From: Armatimonadetes bacterium UBA5352
GTDB taxonomy: Bacteria; Armatimonadota; Zipacnadia; Zipacnadales; UBA5352
Length of the DNA stretch: 64,000 nt
Reading direction: 5' to 3'
Assembly: GCA_002411015.1 (NCBI GenBank)
Contig: DHPY01000104.1
Coordinates: forward strand, 39,810-103,809
Part shown: piece by piece, positions 26,294 to 34,749 of the stretch
Layout: each line of letters opens with the position of its first letter
How positions within the stretch are numbered: the stretch's first letter is position 1
Translations under genes and position numbers: made by a program
The notes under the pieces: generated by a model
Database searches by the model: none
Told to the model about the DNA's origin: nothing
Seen by the model: the letters and a program-made list of their open reading frames with translations, nothing else

Positions 26294-27439
26294 GTGCCGA
26301 AGAGAGCGGTGCTGTTCCTGCTTCTGATGGCGTCGGTCCTCTGGATGTCGGGGTGTGGTGGCGGAGGTGGTGATGATGGCGACGATGGAGATGGCGGGAT
26401 GGACTCGGGCACGCCACTGATCGGCTTCTGGCAGCCGATTGATGCGACTGAGAATCCACCGGTGCCGATGGCAACGGCACTCGGGTGGGAGTCTTCATGG
26501 ACCAATGCGACCTACCGCTTCAATCAGGACGGCACGGCAGTGCGCGAGGCATTCGTCTCCGGGACGTCGGTGGATGTGAGCAACGGGACGTGGATGACCG
26601 ATGAGGGCGTCGGGTACATGGAATTCGATGGTGTGCGCACCACGATCAACGACAGCACCAGCCACCTCCGCGTCGCAACCATGGATATCAGCCGCGGCGG
26701 CCGCGATTTCACCGTGCGCATGGCCGAGATTGTGCCGACCACGGGGCATGACACGAACATGCTGGGGACCTGGCGGGTGCAGAGCGCGACGGTGGACGGG
26801 GTCACGGTCAATCCGGCAGCGTTCTTCGACATGGCGCCGGGCAGCGACCTGATGACCGTGCAACTGCTCTCTGACGGGCGAGCCATCGGCCGGGAGCTTG
26901 ATGAGGACCGCATCGTGGAGACCGGCCAGGGGACGTGGGCGACGGTGGGCGTGACGGCGCTCCCGTCGGTGCCCGCGCCACTCAACTGGCTGGAACGATC
27001 GATCTTCGAGCCGACGATGATGCCGGTCATCACGTTCTTCGATCGTGCTACCGGCCGAAGCGTGCGCGTTGGGCTGCAGCAATGGGCACCCGCCGAAACA
27101 CGCGACGCAGCGCTTGTCGGAACGTGGCAGGCCACCAGCGCCAGCCGCGGCGGCCTTCCCGCAGCTCTGAACGACATCCTCGACAGCACCCCCGCCACAA
27201 CCGCCCATCTCTTCACCTTCCATGGCGATGGCACCATGGAGCAACGGGCGATGGCCGGCGCGGATGTGGATCTCGCGTTCCTGAACTGGTGGTGGACGCC
27301 TTCAGCCAACCAGCTCCGTCTGGATTCCGTCGACGCAGAACCCGCGATGGAGTTCGGCTACGCTCTGCTCGGGACGCAGTTGAGCGTCAACTTCATGGAC
27401 GAGGGCATCCCGGTCAGCATCGTCTTCACGAAGCAGTAG
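26294..27439 (+). CDS. lipoprotein with three lipocalin-like repeats
   Basis: The 381-residue protein has a basic N-terminus, a hydrophobic stretch and a lipobox-like LWMSGC followed by a Gly/Asp-rich spacer. Three imperfect domains then open with similar segments: LIGFWQPIDATE, MLGTWRVQSATV and LVGTWQATSASR, spaced about 110-120 residues apart. Such LxGxW openings are typical of small lipocalin-like or META-like beta-barrels. GTG 26294 is chosen because GGAGG (26280-26284) is nine bases upstream. Two other in-frame starts lie at 26249 (ATG) and 26288 (GTG). The function is unknown; an envelope-associated binding role is a guess. Confidence 0.6.
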   Translation: MPKRAVLFLLLMASVLWMSGCGGGGGDDGDDGDGGMDSGTPLIGFWQPIDATENPPVPMATALGWESSWTNATYRFNQDGTAVREAFVSGTSVDVSNGTWMTDEGVGYMEFDGVRTTINDSTSHLRVATMDISRGGRDFTVRMAEIVPTTGHDTNMLGTWRVQSATVDGVTVNPAAFFDMAPGSDLMTVQLLSDGRAIGRELDEDRIVETGQGTWATVGVTALPSVPAPLNWLERSIFEPTMMPVITFFDRATGRSVRVGLQQWAPAETRDAALVGTWQATSASRGGLPAALNDILDSTPATTAHLFTFHGDGTMEQRAMAGADVDLAFLNWWWTPSANQLRLDSVDAEPAMEFGYALLGTQLSVNFMDEGIPVSIVFTKQ

Positions 27440-27450
27440 AGAGCGAGTCT

Positions 27451-27540
27451 TCAGCCATTCGGCTTCAGCACCGCCTTGACCACGCGCAGGCGCTCGACGT
27501 CCTCAAGCGCCTGCGCAGCCTCATTCAGCGCGACAGGCAT
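27451..27540 (-). pseudogene. 29-codon ORF resembling the C-terminal tail of an alcohol dehydrogenase
   Basis: ATG at 27540 is preceded at eight bases by AGGAGGT, one of the best ribosome binding sites in the window. The 29-residue product contains LNEAAQALEDVERLRVVKAV, which looks like the C-terminus of zinc-type medium-chain dehydrogenases (helix followed by a Val-Lys-Ala-Val strand). Either a dehydrogenase gene lost almost its entire middle by an in-frame deletion, or this is a genuine small protein. It lies between the lipoprotein gene and the DegT gene at 27738. Confidence 0.45.
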
Positions 27541-27737
27541 CGTGGCCGACCTCCTGGTGGCGCGCCAAGGCGGAATGGGTTTCCGCGAAGCCGCGCCACT
27601 TACCCGCGCAGTGTCCCCGGTGCCCTTCCCCCGACCTTTCACCTTTCGTCTGCCGGGGCAGGTTGATGGGCACGTCGCGGAGAAGGACAGTCGGACTGAA
27701 CCATGTCAGGCCGCAATAGCTAACGGAGGTTGTAAGA

Positions 27738-29021
27738 ATGCCTGAGAAGCTCGCCATTGATGGCGGACCAAAGAGCGTTGACGATTCGATGGTGAAGTCG
27801 TGGCCCCCGCACGATGAGCGGGATCGCAAAGCGGTCATGGACGTATTCGACAGCGACATCTTCCACGGCAACGCCGCACCGCATGCGCTGGCGATGCAGG
27901 AGAAGTGGCAGGAGTACTGCGGCTGCAAGTACGCGCTGGTCACGAACTCGGGCACCTCTGCGCTGCACATGGCCGTCGCGGCGGCAGGCGTGCTTCCCGG
28001 CGATGAGGTCATCACGAGCGCCTTCAGCTTCTGGGCGTCGGCGGCCGCGATCCTGCATCACTGCGCGATCCCGACCTTCGTGGACATCGACCCAGTCTAC
28101 TACACGATGGATCCGGCCAAGATCGAAGCCGCGATCACCCCGCGGACCACGGCCATTCTGCCGGTGCATATCCACGGCATGCCCGCGAACCTCGGGCCGA
28201 TCCTCGAGATCGCGAAGAAGCACAACCTGAAGGTCATCCACGATGCTTGCCAGGCACATGGCGCCACATTCAACGGCCAGCGCCTCGGCGGCATCGAGTT
28301 CACCACCGGCTTCTCGACCAACCGCAGCAAGAACCTCTCCTCCGGTGAGGGCGGCATCTTCACCACCGATGATGACGACGCCTACGAGCACGCGCGCCGG
28401 ATGCGCGAGTTCGGCGAGGTCGTTCCGCCGAGCGGGCAGCAGCGCGAGTACAACGCGTTCGGCCTCGGCTGGAACTACCGCCCGCATGAGTTCGTGAACG
28501 CGTTCATGGTCAGCCAGTTTGAGCGCCTGCCTGAGAACAACGCGAAGCGCCAGGAGCTTGCGCGCTACCTGACCGCTGAGCTTGCGCAGATCCCGGGCGT
28601 CGAGGGCCCGGCGGAGCCGCCGTGGGGCGAGCCGGTCTACTTCACCTACGTGGTCGAGTTCAAGCCTGATCAGGTGGGCCTCGACTGCACCGCCGGTGAG
28701 ATGAAGGCAGCCTGCGTGAAGGCGCTTGCAGCCGAGGGCATCGGCATGGGCCAGTGGCAGACGCGCCCGATTCCGGGCCAGGACGTGCTCGTGCAGAAGC
28801 AGGGCTTCGGCCGCGGCGTGCCGTGGGTGCTCAATCCGGACGTCGACTATGACTACCGCGGCGAGGACTACCCGCTGACAATCGAGTTCATCGCGGCGCA
28901 CAGCTACCTGCGCGCGGTCTACCCGCCGAACGACGTGGAACTGATGCAGCGCTACGTTGCGGGCTTCCGCAAGGTCATGGACAACACCGACCGCGTGATG
29001 GAGCTCGCGCAGCAGGCGTAA
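27738..29021 (+). CDS. DegT/DnrJ/EryC1-family PLP aminotransferase (second copy)
   Basis: The 427-residue protein has the family opening MPEKLAIDGGPK. The TSALHMAVAAAGVLPGDEV region and IHDACQAHGATF follow, then the lysine in TNRSKNLSSGEGG near residue 200, which should hold PLP. GGAGG eight bases upstream fixes the ATG. It resembles the protein at 14078 but is clearly diverged and keeps the more usual S-K-N lysine context. The role in sugar amination is inferred from the family. The gene is followed by a hairpin at 29041-29070 and then a ceramidase-like gene. Confidence 0.87.
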   Translation: MPEKLAIDGGPKSVDDSMVKSWPPHDERDRKAVMDVFDSDIFHGNAAPHALAMQEKWQEYCGCKYALVTNSGTSALHMAVAAAGVLPGDEVITSAFSFWASAAAILHHCAIPTFVDIDPVYYTMDPAKIEAAITPRTTAILPVHIHGMPANLGPILEIAKKHNLKVIHDACQAHGATFNGQRLGGIEFTTGFSTNRSKNLSSGEGGIFTTDDDDAYEHARRMREFGEVVPPSGQQREYNAFGLGWNYRPHEFVNAFMVSQFERLPENNAKRQELARYLTAELAQIPGVEGPAEPPWGEPVYFTYVVEFKPDQVGLDCTAGEMKAACVKALAAEGIGMGQWQTRPIPGQDVLVQKQGFGRGVPWVLNPDVDYDYRGEDYPLTIEFIAAHSYLRAVYPPNDVELMQRYVAGFRKVMDNTDRVMELAQQA

Positions 29022-29040
29022 CCGCGTCATTGCCCTAGTG

Positions 29041-29070
29041 AGGGGCCGGATCGAGGGCGACCCGGCCCCT
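29041..29070 (+). terminator. terminator after the second DegT gene
   Basis: AGGGGCCGG at 29041-29049 pairs perfectly with CCGGCCCCT at 29062-29070 across a 12-base loop. It lies just before the ribosome binding site of the next gene, so it may also attenuate that gene. Confidence 0.6.
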
Positions 29071-29091
29071 ATATGTCTGGAGGCACACCCA

Positions 29092-30417
29092 ATGCTCAAT
29101 GCCGGCCTTGCTGAGATTGATGTGACCCCGCCGCTCGGGATCGCGATGAGCGGGCACTGGAGTGTCCGCTACGCCGACCAGGTGCGCGATCCGCTCTTCG
29201 CGCACGCGATGGTCATTGCGAACGGGCAGGACCCGCCGATATGCCTCATCACCGTGGACGTGCTCTCCGTGCAGCGCGGCACGGTGCTCCGCTGCCGCAA
29301 GGCCATCGAGCAGGCCACCGGCATCCCGGCGGAGCGTATCGCGATCTCCGCCACGCACACCCACTACGGGCCGCTCGTGGCGCGCATCTGGACGCGCGAT
29401 CTGCTGCCCGATGGCGACTACCTCGCGAAGCTCGAGGCGGGGATCGTCGAAGCCGCCACTGCCGCGTGGAACGCGCGGCAGCCCGCGCAGATCGCCATCG
29501 GCTGGGCCTTCGAGGGCCGGCTCTCCTTCAACCGCCGCTTCATGATGCGCTCGGGCGAGGTCGTCATGCACCCGCCGCCCGGCAGCACGGACATCCTCTA
29601 TCAGGAGGGGAAGACCGACCCGGAGGTGAGCGTCATCTCCGTGCGCGACGTCGACGGGAAGCCGCTCGGCTGGTGGACGAACTTCGCCTGCCACGCCACC
29701 GTCTCCGGCCAGTCCACCGCGATCTCCGCGGACTACCCCGGCGAGCTGTCGGCTGAGATGAAGCGTCGCCACGGTGAAGGCGTCATCACTCTCTTCGGCA
29801 ACGGCTGCTGCGGCAACCTCTGCCAGATCGATGTCTTCGACCCGGACCGCCCGCGCAACGGCGACCCGATCCTCCGCGCGCTCGCGGAAGGCATTGCCGA
29901 CGCCGTGGATCGCGCCGAGCAGGCCGCGGAGTTCGCCGATGACCTGCGGCTCGATGCGCGCGCGGTGGAGACTCAGATCCCGCTACGCCACGTGGACCCT
30001 CAGGTCGAGCAGGCGGCGCGCGCGCTGCTCGAGGATGAGGAGTATGACGAGAGCGACGCGCTGGCGTCTCGCGAGCACACCTACGCGCGGATGATCGTGG
30101 AGCTGGTCGAGGAGAAGCGCGAGCGGCCGCTGACGCCCGCTGAGATACAGGCGTTCCGGATCGGCGATGTCGGGCTGGTCATGCTGCCGGGCGAGGTGTT
30201 CGTGGAGCACGGGCTGGCGATCAAGCTGCAGTCGCCGGCGGCGCGCACGTTCGTGGTTGAGCTGGCGAACGGGATCGTCGGCTACATCCCGACGCGAGAG
30301 GCCTTCGGCGGCGGCGGCTACGAGCAGCGCCTCGGGAACAACAGCAAGCTCTCGCCGGTTGCGGGCGAGATCATGTCGGAGAGCGCGCTGGCGCTGCTCG
30401 ACTCGATGTTCCGCTAG
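29092..30417 (+). CDS. neutral/alkaline non-lysosomal ceramidase-like protein
   Basis: The 441-residue protein starts with AGLAEIDVTPPLGI, the standard opening of the neutral ceramidase N-terminal family. It contains AISATHTHYGP near residue 83 with the zinc-binding histidines, NFACHATV near residue 202, and GNGCCGNLCQID near 243. No signal peptide is visible and the C-terminal domain of true ceramidases is not obvious. Many bacterial members of this family lie in glycan loci and have unknown substrates, so I would not claim lipid activity. GGAGG nine bases upstream supports ATG 29092. It converges with mutY, overlapping it by four bases. Confidence 0.8.
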   Translation: MLNAGLAEIDVTPPLGIAMSGHWSVRYADQVRDPLFAHAMVIANGQDPPICLITVDVLSVQRGTVLRCRKAIEQATGIPAERIAISATHTHYGPLVARIWTRDLLPDGDYLAKLEAGIVEAATAAWNARQPAQIAIGWAFEGRLSFNRRFMMRSGEVVMHPPPGSTDILYQEGKTDPEVSVISVRDVDGKPLGWWTNFACHATVSGQSTAISADYPGELSAEMKRRHGEGVITLFGNGCCGNLCQIDVFDPDRPRNGDPILRALAEGIADAVDRAEQAAEFADDLRLDARAVETQIPLRHVDPQVEQAARALLEDEEYDESDALASREHTYARMIVELVEEKRERPLTPAEIQAFRIGDVGLVMLPGEVFVEHGLAIKLQSPAARTFVVELANGIVGYIPTREAFGGGGYEQRLGNNSKLSPVAGEIMSESALALLDSMFR

Positions 30418-31466
30418 CGTTCGGCTGCCAGCAGATCGGCTACGGTGCGGTGCGGCGATGGCATCGCGAGCGCCTCAAGCTCGCCCGCCAGCGCCCACCG
30501 CGCTTCACCATGCCACGTGGGCGCGATCTCGCCGCCGGTGTGCGTGCAGCGGTGTACCGCCAACTCCACGCGCCGGTTCATCACGCCGTAGGCGAACTGC
30601 GTGAGGCGCTCCCCCACCTCGATCTCAACGCTCAGCGTGCGCAGCAGGTGCTTACCGAGCACCTGCCGAGGCTCATCACCGGTGCGGAGCGGCACGCTCG
30701 GGAACTCCCACAGCCCTCCCCACTGCCCCTCCACCGGGCGCTTCGCGATGAGGACGCGGTCGCCGGCATACACTACGCCCGCGACCTCAGCCATCTGCCT
30801 TAGCGGCTGCGAGCGGGCCTCCGGGACGCGATCCTGCAGCCCCTGCCGGCGCGCCTCGCAGACGTCCGTGAGCGGGCAGATCAGGCAGCCGGGCCTGCCC
30901 GGGATGCAGATCAGCGCCCCAAGCTCCATCAGCGCCTGGTTGAAGTCGCCCGGGCGCTCCTCGGGCAGCACCTCGCGCGCCCGCAAGGCGACCTCCCGAC
31001 GCACCTCCGTCGCATCGCCCTGCAGCGCGAACAGCCGCGCCAGCACACGGATCACGTTCGCATCAACGGCTGGCAGCGGATCACCGCACGCGATGCTCAG
31101 CACCGCCCCCGCGGTGTACTCGCCGACGCCCGGCAGCGCCCTCAGCGCATCGTACGTGCGCGGGAAGACGCCGCCGTGTTCGCCGACCACTCTCTGCGCG
31201 GCCGCGTGCAGGTTCCGCGCCCGGGAGTAGTACCCGAGCCCCTCCCAGTGCCGCAGGACCTCGTCCAGCGGCGTCTGCGCCAGCGCCTCGACCGACGGGA
31301 ACGCGGCCATGAAGCGCTCGTAGTAGCCGATGACGCGGTCCACCTGCGTCTGCTGCAGCATCACCTCGGAGACCCAGATGCGGTAGGGATCGCTCGTCCG
31401 CCGCCACGGAAGATCGCGCTTGTGCCGATCGAACCACGCGAGCAACGGCCCGGCTATCCCTCGCAC
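30414..31466 (-). CDS. mutY: A/G-specific adenine DNA glycosylase
   Basis: The 350-residue MutY removes adenine mispaired with 8-oxoguanine. The helix-hairpin-helix LPGVGEYTAGA is followed by the catalytic aspartate in AVDANV (about Asp134), with the catalytic glutamate in SEVMLQQTQ (about Glu34). A [4Fe-4S] cluster motif Cys-X6-Cys-X2-Cys-X5-Cys is complete at about 186-202. The C-terminal Nudix-like 8-oxoG recognition domain is present (QWGGLWEFPSVP). The start is probably GTG 31466, with GAGG seven bases upstream; GTG 31472 is the other option. The start lies inside the 3' end of the sulfatase gene, so the two are probably co-translated. Confidence 0.93.
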   Translation of the reverse strand: MRGIAGPLLAWFDRHKRDLPWRRTSDPYRIWVSEVMLQQTQVDRVIGYYERFMAAFPSVEALAQTPLDEVLRHWEGLGYYSRARNLHAAAQRVVGEHGGVFPRTYDALRALPGVGEYTAGAVLSIACGDPLPAVDANVIRVLARLFALQGDATEVRREVALRAREVLPEERPGDFNQALMELGALICIPGRPGCLICPLTDVCEARRQGLQDRVPEARSQPLRQMAEVAGVVYAGDRVLIAKRPVEGQWGGLWEFPSVPLRTGDEPRQVLGKHLLRTLSVEIEVGERLTQFAYGVMNRRVELAVHRCTHTGGEIAPTWHGEARWALAGELEALAMPSPHRTVADLLAAER

Positions 31467-32974
31467 AGCCACGCCTCGATCTGCGCCTCATCCTCATCGG
31501 TCCACGGCCGGATGTCCTCTATGCACTGCCGGTCGAAGCCGGAGTAGATGCGGGCCATCGTGTCACGGTAGGTGCCATCCGCCAGCGTCTTCTCCCGCCA
31601 GGCGGTGAAGTTCGCGCGGTCGTAGGCCTTCGCGCGGGCGTCAATCGCCTCGCGATCGAAGTTCGCGGCGAGGATGCCCTCCATCTCCGCGACCACGTCG
31701 GGCCGCTCTTTCGCCACGTCATGAAGCTCCCACGGATCGGCCGCGAGGTCGTAAAGCTGCGGCTCGTAGCCCACGTAGCTCACATGCTTCCAGCGATCGC
31801 GGCGCAGCATGTAGGTACCAGTGATGACGCGGTCGCCGTTGTACTCGCAGAAGGCCCAGTCGCGCTCTCGAGGCGCATCCGAGATAAGCTGCGGCATCAG
31901 CGACTCGCCCTCGATGCTCTCCGGCCAGGCAGGCCCGTTCGCGTGATCCTCGTAGCGCGTCCGTGCCATGTCCATGAAGGTCGGGTAGAGATCAATCAGC
32001 GAGACGGGCGTACCCACGGCCGCTCCACGGCGTACATCCGGTCCGGAGACGATCAGCGGAATGTGACTGGATGGTTCGTACATCGTGCGCTTGAGGATCT
32101 GCCCGTGCTCGCCCGCCATCTCGCCGTGGTCGCTCGAGAAGACCACGTAGGTGCTCTCGCGAAGCCCCAGGTCATCGAGCGTGTTCAGCACCTGCCCGAC
32201 CACCTCATCGAGCGCCACGATCATCGCGTAGTAGACGTGCCGGATACGCCGGACCATCGCCTCAGAGAGGCCCTTGTCGCAGTTCTTCGCGATGCGCGTG
32301 TAACGCGTAACCGGGTGGTCATCGTCGCGCACAGATCCGATGTCGGGAGGCAGCACGATCGCGCCGGGGTCAATCATGTCCATGTGCCACTGTGCCGCGC
32401 GGAAGGCGGGATGGACGAGCCCGGTGGTGAGGTAGCAGTAGAAAGGCGACTGCTGCCGCGAGGCTGCCTGCATCCAGTTGCAGGCCTGCCAGGTCCAGTC
32501 CCAGTCGCGCCGGTAGGGCGAGTCGTCCTTCGTGACCTCCGGCAGCGGAGTGCGGCTGATCGGCCGGTGGATGCCCGCCGATCGCGTCCATGAGCCGACC
32601 TGGTCGCGGATCGAGTGCATCCCCCACGCGTAGTCGAGCGGGCCGATCATGCTTGTCTGATAGCCAGCACCGCTCAGAGCATCGTGCAGCATCGGCGTGC
32701 CCTCGCGCAGGCCCTCGTGGTTGTTCCAGCAGTCCCGGAAATGCGGGTACTTACCGGTGAACATGCTCGCTCGCGAGGGGTTGCAGACCGGGCAGACGGT
32801 GTAGGCGTTTGTGAAGAGCACGCCATCCTCGGCAAGCGAGTCGATGTTCGGCGTGAGGCCCTGAAGCGCCGGCTCACCCATGCAGCCGAGCTTCCTTCCA
32901 TCGAGGCTCTCGGCGTGGAAGTGCACAATGTTGGGCCGGTCGGCGTCGAAGCGAGGGCGATCTGCGCGGGGCAT
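31454..32974 (-). CDS. Cys-type sulfatase
   Basis: The 506-residue protein has the formylglycine signature CNPSRAS (Cys64), which an activating enzyme must oxidise, plus the alkaline-phosphatase-superfamily block SSDHGEMAGEHG near residue 285. Family members hydrolyse sulfate esters, often on glycans. There is no signal peptide; the start is supported by AGGTGAT seven bases before ATG 32974. Related bacterial proteins resemble arylsulfatase K. The formylglycine-generating enzyme is not in the window. The gene shares a transcript with mutY, an unrelated DNA-repair gene, so the coupling may be only positional. Confidence 0.9.
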   Translation of the reverse strand: MPRADRPRFDADRPNIVHFHAESLDGRKLGCMGEPALQGLTPNIDSLAEDGVLFTNAYTVCPVCNPSRASMFTGKYPHFRDCWNNHEGLREGTPMLHDALSGAGYQTSMIGPLDYAWGMHSIRDQVGSWTRSAGIHRPISRTPLPEVTKDDSPYRRDWDWTWQACNWMQAASRQQSPFYCYLTTGLVHPAFRAAQWHMDMIDPGAIVLPPDIGSVRDDDHPVTRYTRIAKNCDKGLSEAMVRRIRHVYYAMIVALDEVVGQVLNTLDDLGLRESTYVVFSSDHGEMAGEHGQILKRTMYEPSSHIPLIVSGPDVRRGAAVGTPVSLIDLYPTFMDMARTRYEDHANGPAWPESIEGESLMPQLISDAPRERDWAFCEYNGDRVITGTYMLRRDRWKHVSYVGYEPQLYDLAADPWELHDVAKERPDVVAEMEGILAANFDREAIDARAKAYDRANFTAWREKTLADGTYRDTMARIYSGFDRQCIEDIRPWTDEDEAQIEAWLCEG

Positions 32975-33171
32975 CCGGGTATCACCTCGGCTGCGATAGT
33001 CCGTGCGACACCCGGATATTTCCCGGGGTGAGGCGGCAGTCCTGCCTTACGGACGGCTGGATCTCGGGAGGTGCGGCCCGGTTGCCTGGGGAATCTCTCA
33101 GTCACCGGCTGATCTCGGTCTGCCAGGGTCTTGAATCATAGTGAGGGCTGCACAGAGGGAGCGTAATCCCG

Positions 33172-33672
33172 ATGAAGGTTGTTGTCGGCTCGGTTGTTAA
33201 GGGACTCACCCTCAAGAGCGCGATCGTTGAGTGGCTCGAGGAGAACGGGCACGAGGCGATTGATGTCGGAGTCTACGGTACGGACACGTTCGTGAAGTTC
33301 CCGTCCGTTGCCGAACGCGCGGCGTATGTGCTGCAACAGGGCGATGCTGATCTGGCCGTCCTCTGCTGCGGCAGTGGCACAGGTATGTCGCTGGCGGCCA
33401 ACAAGTTCCATGATGTCTGCGCGGTCTCATGCGAGAGCCCTCTCGCCGCCGAGTTCGCGCGCAAGGTCAACGACGCGAACTGCCTGTGCATGGGCCAGAG
33501 CCTCGTTGCGGTCGATGTCGCGAAGCGGATGGTTGAGGTCTTCCTGCGCGCGCGTTTTCAGGATGTTCCCGGCATTCCGCAGGAGGTGCTCAACTTCTGG
33601 GACGAGGCGGCGGACGAGATCATCGCAGACGGCGACACCGCTGCCGATGTAGAGATGGAGACGCTGGATTGA
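33172..33672 (+). CDS. RpiB/LacAB-family sugar-phosphate isomerase-like protein
   Basis: The 166-residue protein has the RpiB fold pattern: N-terminal MKVVVGS, LEENGHEAIDVGVYG, the catalytic-cysteine loop CCGSGTGMSLAANKF near residues 65-79, and NDANCLCMG near 101-109. However, the Ser-Asp-His-Ala-Gly loop of true RpiB near residues 7-11 reads SVVKG, losing the Asp and His that bind substrate. The enzyme may therefore act on another sugar phosphate or be inactive. GGGAG about ten bases upstream supports the ATG. It ends next to the permease gene. Confidence 0.8.
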   Translation: MKVVVGSVVKGLTLKSAIVEWLEENGHEAIDVGVYGTDTFVKFPSVAERAAYVLQQGDADLAVLCCGSGTGMSLAANKFHDVCAVSCESPLAAEFARKVNDANCLCMGQSLVAVDVAKRMVEVFLRARFQDVPGIPQEVLNFWDEAADEIIADGDTAADVEMETLD

Positions 33673-33679
33673 TGGGAGA

Positions 33680-34435
33680 GTGAACGGACACACTGAGTAT
33701 CTACTGATCTTCGCGACGATACTTCTCTCGAACACCGCGAGCAGCCTCGTCGGCTTCGGCGGCAGCATCCTTGCGCTGCCGTTCGTGGCGATGCTCATCG
33801 GCGTGAAGGCGGCCGTGCCGGTGCTCGTAGTGCAGGCCTGGGTGCTCGCAGTCTTCATCTGCTGCCACGCGCACCGCAGCATCTCCTGGCGTGACTGGGC
33901 GAAGATCGTCGGCTTCGTCGTGGTCGGCCTGCCGGTCGGCCTCTGGGCGGCAGGGGTGGTGCCGGAGGCGCCGCTTAAGCTCATCGTGGGGCTCTTCACG
34001 CTGGGCCTGGGGGTCTACGGCATCATCCGGCCACTGCCACGCGCGGACAGCCGCGAGCGCCTCATCGGCTGGAAGGGCCGCGCGATGACCGCGCTGCTGG
34101 CGCTCGGTGGAGTGGTGCACGGAGCCTTCGCCACCGGCGGGCCGCTTATCGTCGTGTACGGCACCCGCGCGATGCCGGAGAAGAGCACCTTCCGCGTCAC
34201 GATGAGCGCCACGTGGCTCACTCTGAATACGATCCTGCTCGTGCAGTGGTTCATACGCGGCAGCTTCACCGCGCCGCAACTGAAACTCGCGGCAATGTGC
34301 ATCCCGTTCACATTGGCCGGAATGGTCTTCGGCACGGCTGCGCACTACCGGGTGGAGGAACTGCTCTTCCGCCGCATACTCTACGTGGTGCTGGTCATCG
34401 CGTCGCTGATGCTGCTGCGGTCGGCGCTGGCGTGA
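33680..34435 (+). CDS. TSUP-family (TauE/SafE) permease
   Basis: The 251-residue integral membrane protein has about eight helices and the typical opening LVGFGGSILALPFVAMLIGVKAAVPV, then VVHGAFATGGPLIVVYGTRAMPEK in the second half. TSUP proteins move small organic or sulfur-containing anions such as sulfite, sulfoacetate or taurine. The gene starts with GTG eight bases after the RpiB-like stop, so the two are probably co-transcribed. A sulfur-related role next to a sulfatase is tempting but not shown. Confidence 0.85.
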   Translation: MNGHTEYLLIFATILLSNTASSLVGFGGSILALPFVAMLIGVKAAVPVLVVQAWVLAVFICCHAHRSISWRDWAKIVGFVVVGLPVGLWAAGVVPEAPLKLIVGLFTLGLGVYGIIRPLPRADSRERLIGWKGRAMTALLALGGVVHGAFATGGPLIVVYGTRAMPEKSTFRVTMSATWLTLNTILLVQWFIRGSFTAPQLKLAAMCIPFTLAGMVFGTAAHYRVEELLFRRILYVVLVIASLMLLRSALA

Positions 34436-34749
34436 CCGATCACCACGTTCCTACGGGCCGGGCGCTCACCCACGCAGAACACGCGCCCGGTACCGCGCAC
34501 GTACACCCGCCCGTGCGAAGGAGGGCGTCGCCTAGATGCTCTCGCCGAAGGCGCCACGAAACCGCGCCGCCAGCGATCCTGCGGAGCCTCCGTCACCTCA
34601 GACCGAAGCGGCGGCGCAGCGTCGGCGATCGCGCGCGCGTCAGCGTCAGTGCCGGCGGGTTCCTGCTGGCACGACGCGACGATCGCGGCCACCACCAGTC
34701 CCAGCGCCACCATCGCGACGACCGCGACTGGGCCCGATCTCACTCTCAC
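34381..34749 (-). CDS. possible small lipoprotein overlapping the permease gene end
   Basis: The open frame gives 122 residues with a basic start, a hydrophobic helix and a lipobox-like IVASCQQ near residue 27, then an acidic stretch. Its GTG overlaps the TGA of the serine-hydrolase gene as GTGA, a common coupling arrangement. The last third is Arg-rich, crosses hairpins at 34458-34490 and 34496-34517, and overlaps the convergent permease gene by 55 bases. The true protein may therefore end earlier or be frameshifted. Confidence 0.4.
   Translation of the reverse strand: MRVRSGPVAVVAMVALGLVVAAIVASCQQEPAGTDADARAIADAAPPLRSEVTEAPQDRWRRGFVAPSARASRRRPPSHGRVYVRGTGRVFCVGERPARRNVVIGHASADRSSISDAMTSTT
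34458..34490. terminator. hairpin downstream of the permease gene
   Basis: CCGGGCGC at 34458-34465 pairs with GCGCCCGG at 34483-34490 across 17 bases; a second short stem lies at 34496-34517. There is no T-run. Confidence 0.45.

Noticed and set aside
33000..33171. Structured leader between the sulfatase and RpiB-like genes as a riboswitch
   Set aside because: Small hairpins exist, but none of the glycine, ZTP, SAM or cobalamin consensus elements that I know could be matched.
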